The notes beneath the pieces were generated by a model that worked only from the letters and a program-made list of their open reading frames with translations, did no database searches and was not told where the DNA came from. DNA of 64,000 bases from CAYVNU01 sp964453265 (GTDB lineage: Bacteria > Patescibacteriota > Doudnabacteria > UBA920). Position 1 is the first letter of the stretch; each line of letters begins with the position of its first letter. The position numbers and the translations under genes are program-made. Where the stretch lies: positions 62,001 through 126,000 of the forward strand of contig CAYVNU010000002.1 in assembly GCA_964453265.1 (NCBI GenBank), written 5' to 3'. Below, in pieces: positions 41,734 through 50,329 of this stretch.

Positions 41734-42456
41734 CTATTTTTTTAATAAAATTACTTGCCTGGAAAATTCCCCCCAATTCTTTTCTGTTTGAGTTGGTTTC
41801 CATACGCTCTGCAGTTCAAGACTTTTATCTCTTTTAAAACCCGCTTTTAAAGCCTCCTTAATCAAAAGTGTTTTAGATAAAAGAAAGAATGGCGGCGATA
41901 CATTAACACCAGGTTTTGTGGTTCTTATATATTTAACCTGATCTTTATACTCTTTCATGCTTGAAACTAAATATTTATGCCAACCCCCATCTTCCCAACA
42001 CGCAAAAAAAGGATAATTAAATCTTCCTTCCTCTGAGCATTTAGACGTAATAAGAATTTTACCATCAGGCTTTAAAACCCTAAAAGTTTCCAAAAATAAC
42101 CCCTGTTTATTTGGCATATGCTCAATCGCGTCTTTCAAATGGATAAAATCAAAACTTAAGTCATTATAAGGAAGCCTAGTGTAGTCGCCCAAAATAAAAT
42201 TTCTATCAGTTTTAGGATTTGCCAAATAAGCATCCGGTGAAATATCAAGTTCAAATACTTTTGCTTTTAACTTTTTCCTCATGTACTCAGCTTCGTTGCC
42301 TTTTCCGCTTGAAACATCTAAAACATTAGATTTTTCTTGTATTCCCAAAACATCCAAAACATTTTTTTCATAGCTATCAGAAGCTTCGGCGTCAGTATAC
42401 GAATAACCTTTTTCTCCTTGTAAATAGTATAAAGTGGGATCCTTTTCTTTTAACAT
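41734..42456 (-). CDS. SAM-dependent methyltransferase
   Basis: 240 residues, class I Rossmann methyltransferase. Motif I VLDVSSGKGNEAEYM, motif II KAKVFELDISPDAY, LPYNDLSFDFIHLKDAIEHM (post-motif) and VLKPDGKILITSK are clear. Its position 4 bases before a GT2 gene suggests it methylates a sugar or lipid-linked glycan, which can cap chain growth. The substrate is inferred only. Confidence 0.88.
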   Translation of the reverse strand: MLKEKDPTLYYLQGEKGYSYTDAEASDSYEKNVLDVLGIQEKSNVLDVSSGKGNEAEYMRKKLKAKVFELDISPDAYLANPKTDRNFILGDYTRLPYNDLSFDFIHLKDAIEHMPNKQGLFLETFRVLKPDGKILITSKCSEEGRFNYPFFACWEDGGWHKYLVSSMKEYKDQVKYIRTTKPGVNVSPPFFLLSKTLLIKEALKAGFKRDKSLELQSVWKPTQTEKNWGEFSRQVILLKK

Positions 42457-42519
42457 ATATCATTTAAAATACGTTGTTAAATAACATGGCCTGTAATTTT
42501 TACAATAACTAATAAACTA

Positions 42520-42548
42520 TTGACTTATATAAGTTATATATATATACT
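42520..42548 (+). promoter_or_regulatory. Promoter of the lone plus-strand small gene
   Basis: TTGACT (42520-42525), 17-bp spacer, TATACT (42543-42548). Transcription should start at about 42555, just within a 5' hairpin TTTCTGGTT/AACCAGAAA (42551-42571). Confidence 0.75.
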
Positions 42549-42585
42549 TTTTTCTGGTTTACAACCAGAAAGAGGCGAAAAAAGT

Positions 42586-42843
42586 ATGATTTTGACTTGT
42601 ACGGGATTGGACGCCAGTGGCATCCCTGTGTGGGTGAACAGGAAAGGTATCAGAATTGAAATTCCACATGGCACGGTCATGTTGTATGACGACAACAAGA
42701 CGAAACCCTTTTGGGTCACCTACATCGTAGCAAGAAACCCAACAAACAAAGAAGTCGTACACTTCTTATGGGATGGCAGGGATGACGGATTTGCAACGGT
42801 TGGAGGGAAAGAAAGGGTAGATTACACTCCACAAACCTACTAA
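42586..42843 (+). CDS. Small protein of unknown function with structured mRNA ends
   Basis: 85 residues from the ATG at 42586; an in-frame TTG at 42520 is upstream of the predicted transcription start and is rejected. A GAGG box lies 10 bases upstream. The product begins MILTCTGLDASGIPVWVNRK and contains FWVTYIVARNPTNKEVVHFL; it looks like a compact beta-rich soluble domain. It is richer in G+C than its neighbours and opposite to the surrounding glycan operon, with its own promoter and terminator, which suggests an acquired cassette. I do not recognise the family. Confidence 0.65.
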   Translation: MILTCTGLDASGIPVWVNRKGIRIEIPHGTVMLYDDNKTKPFWVTYIVARNPTNKEVVHFLWDGRDDGFATVGGKERVDYTPQTY

Positions 42844-42864
42844 AACCCGACCTGACCCCGCATC

Positions 42865-42937
42865 AGCGTTGTCTTAAGTGCTAACAAAGCGTCTTTCTTT
42901 GAGAGACCCTTTGGCAGCGCTTGGGACAACGCTTTTC
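42865..42937 (+). terminator. Long nested hairpin after the small gene
   Basis: AGCGTTGTC/GACAACGCT closes a stem that continues inward as AAGTGCT/AGCGCTT (one G-U), CAAAG/CTTTG and TCT/AGA, about 69 bases in one hairpin with a short TTTTCT tail. It may be a terminator or a stable 3' RNA element. Confidence 0.65.
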
Positions 42938-43989
42938 TAATTCCTTGCAATTTGCTTTATAAATTTTCTTTTTATCCAAATCTTCGGAAGCAGTCTAAAC
43001 ATTTCCGGTACAACTTTTAAGGTAGAAATTTCAAATAGTAATATATAGATTAGCATAAAAAACTCTCTTACAAAAAACTGGGGGTAAAACCACGGCGAGT
43101 TTTTTATGTACATGAAGATGTGGTTTTTGTAATTTAACTGTCTTATTCGCTCCGAAAGATTACGATGGTGTTTTATAAAGCTGATGATTTTAAAATATCC
43201 ACCTTTCGACGAGCCAGCCGCGCGGCCATGATATCCCACAGCAGTAGGTACAAAAACATTTTTCCATCCGGCATTTTTCATACGCCAACTTAAATCTACA
43301 TCTTCCCAGTAAGAGTGAAAGTCTTCGTCGAAATACTCATGACTGCTAGTAGCAGGTAGTAAGTAGCGAGTAGCAAGCAACGCAGAGGCACGGTACATGC
43401 AGCCGGCACCGGAGACTGCGTCAACATCTGTTAAATTATTATATTGCCCAACATCCACCTCATGTTGTCCCCTGTCCCTCGCCCGCCCGGATTTACTAAT
43501 TGTTACTCCGGTAGTATCCAGCACACAAGGGGAATCCTTGTACCGCACAAGGATTCCCCTTGTAATTTTTTCCAGCGATGTTTTGTATAGCTTTCCCGTT
43601 GCCGCCCCCACCTTTTTGTCTTCAAATGCTTTTACCATCTCCTCAATATAATTTGGCTCCATAATCATATCCGGATTTACCAATTGAAAGAAATCAACCT
43701 CTCCCCTTCCCCTCCCCTCATAAGGGGAGGGATTAAGGGAGGGGTTGCAGTATTTCGAAAAAACCAAATTGTGACCTTTAGCAAAACCTATATTATAACC
43801 TGGGTCTATAATTTCTACAGCCGGATAATGTTCAGCAATGTATTCTTTTGAACCATCAACACTTCCCGCTATTACTACCACAACATTAAAATTTTTAAAC
43901 GTCTGTTTAAAAATTGCGTCAAAAACCGCAGGTATCCACTTGCGACTGTTATAAACTACTTGCACTATAGTGACTTTGGGATTGACCAT
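42937..43989 (-). CDS. GT2-family glycosyltransferase carrying two repeat insertions
   Basis: 350 residues, GT-A fold: VTIVQVVYNSRKWIPAVF, PGYNIGFAKGHNLVF, FFQLVNPDMIMEPNYI and SYWEDVDLSWRMKNAGWKNV, like rhamnosyltransferases. Residues about 82-98 (NPSLNPSPYEGRGRGEV) split the normal join between FSKY and DFFQLVNPD, and residues about 203-215 (LLATRYLLPATSS) are a second repeat-derived stretch. Both are in frame. A hydrophobic segment lies near the C-terminus (FMLIYILLFEISTL). Confidence 0.9.
   Translation of the reverse strand: MVNPKVTIVQVVYNSRKWIPAVFDAIFKQTFKNFNVVVVIAGSVDGSKEYIAEHYPAVEIIDPGYNIGFAKGHNLVFSKYCNPSLNPSPYEGRGRGEVDFFQLVNPDMIMEPNYIEEMVKAFEDKKVGAATGKLYKTSLEKITRGILVRYKDSPCVLDTTGVTISKSGRARDRGQHEVDVGQYNNLTDVDAVSGAGCMYRASALLATRYLLPATSSHEYFDEDFHSYWEDVDLSWRMKNAGWKNVFVPTAVGYHGRAAGSSKGGYFKIISFIKHHRNLSERIRQLNYKNHIFMYIKNSPWFYPQFFVREFFMLIYILLFEISTLKVVPEMFRLLPKIWIKRKFIKQIARN
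43344..43380. repeat. TAGTAAGTAG-family repeat within the GT2 gene
   Basis: Direct strings of TAGYAR units (CTAGTAGCAGGTAGTAAG) translated on the minus strand as LLATRYLLPATSS; related to 39218-39288 and 48822-48841. Confidence 0.7.
43696..43746. repeat. CCTCTCCCC palindrome inserted within the GT2 gene
   Basis: CCCTCCCCT-CATA-AGGGGAGGG hairpin with flanking AACCTCTCCCC and GGGAGGGGTT arms. Same family as the inverted repeats around the DUF559 gene. Read in frame as NPSLNPSPYEGRGRGEV. Confidence 0.85.
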
Positions 43990-44035
43990 AATTTAAATTA
44001 CAAACATCAAAAAATGTTAATTCTTAGCATTCGAA

Positions 44036-45319
44036 TCATTCGGATACATTCGTAGATTCGGATCGGTTAATACAAACTATTAAATAAATAATAAACAATA
44101 AGAATAGGTCTATATACATTTCCGCGCGCACGGTAAAAGACAAATAAATTGACATGGCAATAAAAAAGCAGGCATAAGCATATAAATTAACCGACAAAAA
44201 GTTCGGACTCTTTTGCATATACAGCCATAAAAGCGTTAAAATGCCCGCCAAAAAAAACGGCACCACAAAAAACGCACTTCGCCCAAAATCCTGGACAAAC
44301 GGGAACAAATACGTGCCGGTATTCCACCAGCTTTTAAAAATTTCGCCCAAATTATAATCTGGTTTTAAATTTTTTAGCTTTAGCAAATTAGTAAAAGGAA
44401 ATAAACTAACCTTGCCGTGCTGCAATGCGTGAGTTTGATAATAACTGTCTGCGTGCATTAAAGCCTGCATATTAAAAGATACACCGACATAAATGGGTAA
44501 AAGCAGTTTTGCAGCTTTGGGAAAATCCCTGCTATTTATTTCCGTAATATCCGCCAAATAATCCGCCCCATAACTTTTAGCTTGGCGCAGAAGCGGGATA
44601 GCACCTAAAACCAAGACCGAGATAATTAAAAATATCGGGTAAAATTTTACGGCTTGTTTTAAATTCGGCCGCCTAATAAATAAGTACAAAGCCATAACCC
44701 ACAAGTCAATAAAATAAATTTGAGTTCTGGATGCAAATAAAATTAAAGAAGCAGCGCCAAAAAGGCACAGCAAAACCAAATCCCAATGCTTCTTAAAAGA
44801 AAAAGTTTGATAAAAAATTAAGCAAAAAGCCAAAGGCACAAAAATTCTGGCAAGTTGAGCTGTGTAGTTTATTAAACCCGGAACTTTTTCATCCGCGGTA
44901 AATCTAAATGAGTCAGGACTGACGTCCAACAAAGGAAAATTGCCTGCTCTAATATAAAACATATACAAACCCAAAAACGACAAAACCGCTAAAAAATAAA
45001 TAAAAAACTTTAAACGTAAAAAAACCAACCCTTGGCGATTTAAGGCATCTAATTTTTCCCAAGGCTTATAGTGTAAAATGATTTTTTTAAAAACAAAAAA
45101 CCCACCGGCAAAACTCATAAGGGAAATAAAAACTAGCAGCCAAAAATACCAGCTACCCGGCTGCTCAATTTTAGACAAATGAAGTCTGGGCACGCCTAAA
45201 GCTAGCATCCAAGCTGAGAGCATAAGCCACAAAGGACTCTGCTTGTAAGGGCCTAAAATAAACAATACAAAAGAAACAGTCGCTAAAACAATAAAAATGA
45301 AAAATAAAATTTCGTTCAT
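44036..45319 (-). CDS. Oligosaccharide repeat-unit polymerase-like membrane protein
   Basis: 427 residues with about eleven to twelve TM segments and a long extracytoplasmic loop after TVRAE-type and YYQTHALQHGKVSLFPFTNL sequences, as in O-antigen polymerase (oligosaccharide repeat unit polymerase) families. It would join lipid-linked repeat units outside the membrane. It overlaps the next upstream gene by 1 base. Sequence conservation in these polymerases is low, so the call rests on topology and context. Confidence 0.75.
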   Translation of the reverse strand: MNEILFFIFIVLATVSFVLFILGPYKQSPLWLMLSAWMLALGVPRLHLSKIEQPGSWYFWLLVFISLMSFAGGFFVFKKIILHYKPWEKLDALNRQGLVFLRLKFFIYFLAVLSFLGLYMFYIRAGNFPLLDVSPDSFRFTADEKVPGLINYTAQLARIFVPLAFCLIFYQTFSFKKHWDLVLLCLFGAASLILFASRTQIYFIDLWVMALYLFIRRPNLKQAVKFYPIFLIISVLVLGAIPLLRQAKSYGADYLADITEINSRDFPKAAKLLLPIYVGVSFNMQALMHADSYYQTHALQHGKVSLFPFTNLLKLKNLKPDYNLGEIFKSWWNTGTYLFPFVQDFGRSAFFVVPFFLAGILTLLWLYMQKSPNFLSVNLYAYACFFIAMSIYLSFTVRAEMYIDLFLLFIIYLIVCINRSESTNVSE

Positions 45320-46935
45320 TAATTTTTGGTTAAATTGCCGTAGTTCTTAATAATTATGCCACAAAGCGCTAAACTTAAAAAGAAATAAATTAACACCATG
45401 CCGTTAAAAAAAGTAACGTCAAATAAAGAGGCACCTAAAAACCAGACAAAACTTAAAAATATTTGCGAAACTATAAATATATAAAAATTAAACTCGGCCA
45501 ATTTCCCACGGAAAAATTTTTCCACCTGCCAAAAAAACGAAACCCAAAAAGCAAAAAATGCCAGCAGGCCCAAAAAACCGGTTTCAACCAAAATTTGAAA
45601 AAATAAATTATGGGCGGAAACATATTTTAAAGGCAGATTGTAAACCGTATTGTGAAAATTACCTAGGGCCTTATAATTCGGACGGGTTTTGTATTCGGAA
45701 AAGTCAGTCTGCGATACCGCAAAATTACCCAAACCCGCGCCCATAGGGTGCTTTAAAAAATAAACCAGACTTTGCTGCCAAATTTTCATGCGCTTTACGT
45801 TTGAATTTTCTTTTAAATTATAAATTGTCTTAGCGCGCTGAATAAAATTTTCCTCAAATTTATTTACACGCAAAAAACGCAGGCCCTGGTTAATTAATGG
45901 CGATATTAAAAATAAAATTAAAATTATTACGTATGGCCAGACAGCTTTTTTTGCCAAAGTTTTTAAAAAGTTATTTCTTATGGCGATACAGACCAGAAAA
46001 AATGGGACGAGCATAGAAACCCAAACCGCCCTCGTGCCGGAAAGAATTACTGCCAGCGCCCCAAAACGAATTAATGACCAATATAAATTTTTACCTGAAA
46101 TTTTTCCCAAGCGCAACTGAAAAACTTTTAAATCAAAAATTTGCTCGCAAAAATAAGTTAAAGGAAGCAAAAGACCAATACCCAAAGCCATCAGCCATGC
46201 AAAAGAACCTGAATCCGGCAAAATACTAAACATTCTTAAATCCTGACTACTGTTAAAATAAGCAAACCAGGAATTTGAATAAGCCAAAACCGAAGCAAAA
46301 CTTCCGCCAAAATATATTTTAGCTACGTGACTAACCCAAAATTGCCAAAACTCATTTAGGCTTACAAAAAAAGTACCAATAAGCTGGACATAACCTAAAA
46401 AGCCAATGGTAATTAAAGAAAAAACCGTAAATTTTAAAAACGAATTTATTTGCTCTTTAGTTTTTACGACATTTGAAACAACTAAATAAAATAAATAAAT
46501 ATTCAGCCAAAAAAGAAGCTGCTTTAAACCCTGCATGGGGTACTTGGAAAAAAATAGCGAAAGCATGCCGGCTAGCGCGAAAATTCCCAAATAAACATCC
46601 CAGACAAAAAAACTAATTTTGCTGAATGCAAATTTTTGCTCCCGTATGAGCCAAACCAAAAACAAAACAACAAAAAGCACTCGCCACATAGTTAGCGCAT
46701 CGGCAGACTTAAGTCCCAAAGAAACACTAAAAGGCAAGGACAAAATAAGCAATAAAACAGACTCAAAACTCGGGCTTATTAAAATAAAAACTATGCACAA
46801 AAACAAACTTACCCAAACCATAAAAGCCGGCAAAATTCCAAATACAACCAAACTTGTGCAAATTAATTGCCATGCCGCCAGAGCAAGCATATTCCGCCTG
46901 CTTTCAAATAATTTAAGAAAATTAAATTTTCCCAT
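45319..46935 (-). CDS. O-antigen ligase / Wzy-C domain membrane protein
   Basis: 538 residues, about twelve TM segments. The large loop region has FLKHPMGAGLGNFAVSQTDF and the hallmark VSAHNLFFQILVETGFLGLL of the Wzy_C family. ALAVILSGTRAVWVSMLVPF is the usual R-containing loop. It may transfer or polymerise glycan onto an acceptor lipid or surface protein. It overlaps the next glycosyltransferase by 14 bases. Confidence 0.88.
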   Translation of the reverse strand: MGKFNFLKLFESRRNMLALAAWQLICTSLVVFGILPAFMVWVSLFLCIVFILISPSFESVLLLILSLPFSVSLGLKSADALTMWRVLFVVLFLVWLIREQKFAFSKISFFVWDVYLGIFALAGMLSLFFSKYPMQGLKQLLFWLNIYLFYLVVSNVVKTKEQINSFLKFTVFSLITIGFLGYVQLIGTFFVSLNEFWQFWVSHVAKIYFGGSFASVLAYSNSWFAYFNSSQDLRMFSILPDSGSFAWLMALGIGLLLPLTYFCEQIFDLKVFQLRLGKISGKNLYWSLIRFGALAVILSGTRAVWVSMLVPFFLVCIAIRNNFLKTLAKKAVWPYVIILILFLISPLINQGLRFLRVNKFEENFIQRAKTIYNLKENSNVKRMKIWQQSLVYFLKHPMGAGLGNFAVSQTDFSEYKTRPNYKALGNFHNTVYNLPLKYVSAHNLFFQILVETGFLGLLAFFAFWVSFFWQVEKFFRGKLAEFNFYIFIVSQIFLSFVWFLGASLFDVTFFNGMVLIYFFLSLALCGIIIKNYGNLTKN

Positions 46936-48079
46936 TTAAAATAACATTTAAAGTTTCTCTTGAGCATTTTTCCCAACTGAAATCCTTTAGTCTGTTCTTT
47001 CCTTTTTCCCTGAGCCTATCAGCCAAAGATTTATCTAGTAAAATTGACTTAATTGCATTTTTTATTTCATCTTTCCGTTTGGGGTTAAAATAAACAGCCG
47101 CCTCGCCTGCCACCTCAGGCATAGAAGATATATTTGAAGTTGCGACCGGCACGTTCATTTCAAAAGCTTCTAAAATTTGCATGCCAAATCCTTCATAAAA
47201 ACTAGGCAAAACCAGCAAATCCGCTTGTTTTAATACATAAAAACGTGCTTCGTCTGACACGTGTCCTAAATACACGACAATATTTTTATACTTTTTTATA
47301 TTTTCCAATATTTTTTCAAATTTCCAACCCGGTCTACCAACCACTACTAACTTATGAGCAATTTCCGGATTTTCTTTTTTTAAATCCGAAAAAGCATCTA
47401 TAAGTCCTTCCAAATTTTTGCGGGGCTGAAGCGTAGAAAGAAAAAGAATATATTTATTTGGCAGACTATCTTCAACCTCTCCCCTACCCCTCTCCTCAGA
47501 AGACGAGGGGTTAACTGCAGACTGCAGTTTTCTCTCCTCTTGAGGAGAGATGCTCGTTAGAGCGGAGAGGTCGCTCTCGTATCCATGATGTACGATATTT
47601 ATCTTAGACGGATCAAGATTATAAAACTTTATCAAATCTTTCTTCGTACTTTCTGAAACGGCGATGATTTGCGATGCATGCCGCACCGCAAACTTTGTTG
47701 ACCACTCTAAAAACCGGCGCATAAAGCCAGTAAAACTTTCCGGGAAATATTTCCAAGCCACATCATGAATTGTAACCACTGACCTGCGCGGATGAATTAA
47801 AGGCAATGCTGAAGCCGGAATTAATAAAACATCAACCGGGTGAAAAAACATTTCCCAACTTAAGCGCAATTGCGTCCAAAAAATTGGAAAAGGAATAACT
47901 TTAACTTTAAAGTTATTAGGTAAATTAAAAAACCAATCCTCCGGCTTCTGCCGGAGGAAAAGTATATAAGTATTTTGAGAGTCAATTTGCGCCAAATGCA
48001 AAATTAACTGTTTGGCATAATGTTCAACTCCGGTTTTTTGAGGATTATTTGCTCTTTCTGCCTCTATGCCAATTAACAT
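46922..48079 (-). CDS. GT4-family glycosyltransferase with repeat insertion
   Basis: 385 residues, GT-B fold: LIGIEAERANNPQKTGVEHY, TIHDVAWKYFPESF, LFLSTLQPRKNLEGLIDAF, VVVGRPGWKFEKI and LPSFYEGFGMQILEAFEM. Residues about 170-202 (with QEERKLQSAVNPSSSEERGR) separate the two domains and are encoded by a palindromic repeat; without them NIVHHGYE would join PNKYILF as in relatives. The linker position may tolerate the insert. Confidence 0.92.
   Translation of the reverse strand: MLIGIEAERANNPQKTGVEHYAKQLILHLAQIDSQNTYILFLRQKPEDWFFNLPNNFKVKVIPFPIFWTQLRLSWEMFFHPVDVLLIPASALPLIHPRRSVVTIHDVAWKYFPESFTGFMRRFLEWSTKFAVRHASQIIAVSESTKKDLIKFYNLDPSKINIVHHGYESDLSALTSISPQEERKLQSAVNPSSSEERGRGEVEDSLPNKYILFLSTLQPRKNLEGLIDAFSDLKKENPEIAHKLVVVGRPGWKFEKILENIKKYKNIVVYLGHVSDEARFYVLKQADLLVLPSFYEGFGMQILEAFEMNVPVATSNISSMPEVAGEAAVYFNPKRKDEIKNAIKSILLDKSLADRLREKGKNRLKDFSWEKCSRETLNVILNGKI
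47474..47572. repeat. Composite palindrome inserted within the GT4 gene
   Basis: AACCTCTCCCCTACCCC and CTCCTC...GAGGGG match the DUF559-flanking family; a second hairpin TCTCTCCTCTTGAGGAGAGA and CTGCAGACTGCAG follow, so more than one element may have inserted here. No frame disruption. Confidence 0.8.
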
Positions 48080-48093
48080 AAATCAATTTTAAA

Positions 48094-48360
48094 TTACTTC
48101 TGGCTTGGGGAATAATCTTTTGAGCTTGTCGGAATTTTTACCTTTAGCTCTCCGGATTTAGTTTCAGATTTTTGATTGTGCATTTTAGAATATCCGCTAC
48201 CCGGCAAAAGACTGTTTATGTCTTCCTGCAAATTAGTGTTATTAACGCTCCAAACCACCAGCCCCCCGACAATGGCTGACAACACGCCAATTATAACCAC
48301 CGGCCAAAAGCTTTTAAAATGTTTTGTTGTTTCGGAAGAATTTTGATTTTCAGATTGCAT
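48094..48360 (-). CDS. Small single-pass membrane protein
   Basis: 88 residues: a polar N-terminus, one TM segment at about 19-39 (WPVVIIGVLSAIVGGLVVWS), and a Ser/Lys-rich exterior tail with repeated SETKSGELKVKIPTSS. It lies in the glycan cluster 14 bases before a glycosyltransferase gene. No family recognised. Confidence 0.65.
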   Translation of the reverse strand: MQSENQNSSETTKHFKSFWPVVIIGVLSAIVGGLVVWSVNNTNLQEDINSLLPGSGYSKMHNQKSETKSGELKVKIPTSSKDYSPSQK

Positions 48361-48400
48361 ATTTTATGTATTGTTATTTTTTTAATTTTAATATTTTATA

Positions 48401-48826
48401 TTATACCATTTTTCTCTTAAAAAGAGAACTTTTATACACAGCCGGCTTAAAAGGTTTTAAACGCCTTATTAATACCTTTAAACCTCTATTGTTTAATAGT
48501 TGTCTTAAATTGGCCGTATATGCTTTTTGGTCATACCCTAAGCCGATTATAGCCGGCTTTTCGCTCAAAATATGGCCTATATAATCGGCTTTTGCTCCCA
48601 CTACTACCCTATTGACCAACGGGCATTTTTTTAATTTTTGCAGGCGGGAGTATTGATTAAGCGCTGGTTTTTTACCCTTGATTTTTTTCACATTACTGTC
48701 TCTGGCTACGCTTACAATTAAAAAAGGCTTTTTTGCCAATTGCCTGGCTTGCCTAAAAAAATTTAAATGCCCTTTATGTAAAAAATCAAAGGTTCCAAAA
48801 ACCATAATTTTAGTAGTTGGTAGCAT
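48401..48826 (-). CDS. Cytidylyltransferase-like nucleotidyltransferase
   Basis: 141 residues. GTFDFLHKGHLNFF (11-24) contains the HxGH motif of the nucleotidyl-transferase superfamily, and SVARDSNVKKIKGKKP resembles the FAD synthetase RibL / glycerol-3-phosphate cytidylyltransferase group. The final ISSTS-type motif is replaced by KPAVYKSSLFKRK. Within a polysaccharide cluster it may activate a sugar or polyol phosphate; FAD synthesis is an alternative. Confidence 0.82.
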   Translation of the reverse strand: MLPTTKIMVFGTFDFLHKGHLNFFRQARQLAKKPFLIVSVARDSNVKKIKGKKPALNQYSRLQKLKKCPLVNRVVVGAKADYIGHILSEKPAIIGLGYDQKAYTANLRQLLNNRGLKVLIRRLKPFKPAVYKSSLFKRKMV

Positions 48827-48846
48827 GTAGTAAGTAGTAAGTTACT

Positions 48847-50286
48847 TTATGGTCTTTTTAAAAGATTTTTTAAAAAAAATAAATCTTCTTTATTTAAAAA
48901 TCCACTTGCCATTAAAACTAGAAAATAAACCACTGCGCCAGCCGCCAAGCTAATAATCAGATTCTGATCTTTAACTGTCCACAACACCGCTCCCATAACC
49001 CCCGAGGCCAAAACCGGCTGCCAAATATTTTTATAAAAATCAAATTTTGTAATATTTTTCCTTACAAAATAAAAATAAAAGAATCCTTGTAAAAATTCGC
49101 TGACCACGGTCATAATTGCAGCCGATTTAATACCTAGGCCAAAGTAAGCCATTAAAATCAAATTACCGGCAATGTTTACGAAAACATTAATACCGGTTAC
49201 GAGCGCTGCTTTTTTGGTTAGCTGGGAAATAATTAAGGAATTAACCGGAATATAAATAAACAAAATTGCCGGCGCCCAAATTAATATAGAAAGGACAGGC
49301 GCGGCGGGTAAAAACTTTTCACCTGCAATTATTTTAATTAAGCCGGAAGACAAAATTGTCCCGCCAACTGCCATGGGCAAACTAATCGCAAACATAAGCT
49401 TTAAATATTTTTCTAAATTCTGTTTAACTTCAAGCAATAAATTTTTTGCCATTAAGCCGCTAAAAAATGGGTAAAGTGCGTGCGAGACCACGGCTGGAAA
49501 AAATGCCAATAAATCAAAAATTTTGTAGGCCGCACCATAATAGCCGGTTTGCTCATAGCCTTTTAAGTGGGAAATTAAAATCACATCAATACGGTTGTAT
49601 ATAGAGCTAAATCCAACCAATAAAACAAAAGGCCAGGCTGATTTTAAAATATCTAAAATTAGTTTTGTTCCGGCGGTTTGATTGACCAATTCTGGTTCTG
49701 TTTTAAAATATTTTTTTACAAACTGCTTATAAAGCAGCAAGTCTATTAAACCGAAAACCAGTTGGATCATAGCTAAAAAAACAATACCTTTGCCCAGCCA
49801 AATAGCTAAAAAAATTACCGTAATATTAACAAAAGAATTTATAAAATTTATTACCGCGACTTTTCGTAAATCTTGGAAGGCCGACATAACCGCCAAATAC
49901 GGATAGCAAAGCGCGTTGGCCACCATACCTAAGCCGGTAATTAAAATTGCCGAAAAAACAACCGGCTGATAATGATTTATATAAGCAATTATTGCCAAAA
50001 GCGAATATAAAAACACGGCAATAAATGTTTCAAAATATAAAAATTCCCTAAAATATATTTGGGCTTTGTCCGGCTGTTCGCTGATTTTTTTCTGAATGAA
50101 TTGCTGAATGCCAAAATCCACGACTGTGGAAAAAAGCATTACATAAGAAAGCGTGAACTGATACTGTCCGTAAATATCCGGGCCTAAATACCGAAATAGC
50201 CGGGCATAAGCAAAAAATAACAACAGCAAAGAGAAAACTCTGGAAAAACTGAGCCAAAAAATATTTTTTGAAACCACGCTGCTCAT
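48847..50286 (-). CDS. Polysaccharide flippase (Wzx/MATE-like)
   Basis: 479 residues with about 12-14 TM segments. Begins SSVVSKNIFWLSFSRVFSLL, with YIPVNSLIISQLTKKAALVT and GNLILMAYFGLGIKSAAIMT typical of polysaccharide biosynthesis flippases. It would carry undecaprenyl-linked repeat units across the membrane. First gene of the minus-strand glycan cluster; diverges from the gene at 50326 with 39 bases between them. Confidence 0.92.
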   Translation of the reverse strand: MSSVVSKNIFWLSFSRVFSLLLLFFAYARLFRYLGPDIYGQYQFTLSYVMLFSTVVDFGIQQFIQKKISEQPDKAQIYFREFLYFETFIAVFLYSLLAIIAYINHYQPVVFSAILITGLGMVANALCYPYLAVMSAFQDLRKVAVINFINSFVNITVIFLAIWLGKGIVFLAMIQLVFGLIDLLLYKQFVKKYFKTEPELVNQTAGTKLILDILKSAWPFVLLVGFSSIYNRIDVILISHLKGYEQTGYYGAAYKIFDLLAFFPAVVSHALYPFFSGLMAKNLLLEVKQNLEKYLKLMFAISLPMAVGGTILSSGLIKIIAGEKFLPAAPVLSILIWAPAILFIYIPVNSLIISQLTKKAALVTGINVFVNIAGNLILMAYFGLGIKSAAIMTVVSEFLQGFFYFYFVRKNITKFDFYKNIWQPVLASGVMGAVLWTVKDQNLIISLAAGAVVYFLVLMASGFLNKEDLFFLKNLLKRP

Positions 50287-50307
50287 TTTAAAATAATTCG
50301 TTAAATC

Positions 50308-50329
50308 TCATGCTATAATAATAGCATGA
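50308..50329 (+). promoter_or_regulatory. Extended -10 promoter in an inverted repeat; leaderless spacing
   Basis: TGCTATAAT gives an extended -10 (TATAAT at 50314-50319) lacking a good -35. Exactly 6 bases separate it from the ATG at 50326. TCATGCTAT/ATAGCATGA arms (9 bp, 4-bp spacer) cover the box and the start codon, a possible operator. Confidence 0.65.

Noticed and set aside
42520..42585. Longer version of the small plus-strand gene from TTG at 42520
   Set aside because: The TTG lies within the -35 box and upstream of the predicted transcription start.
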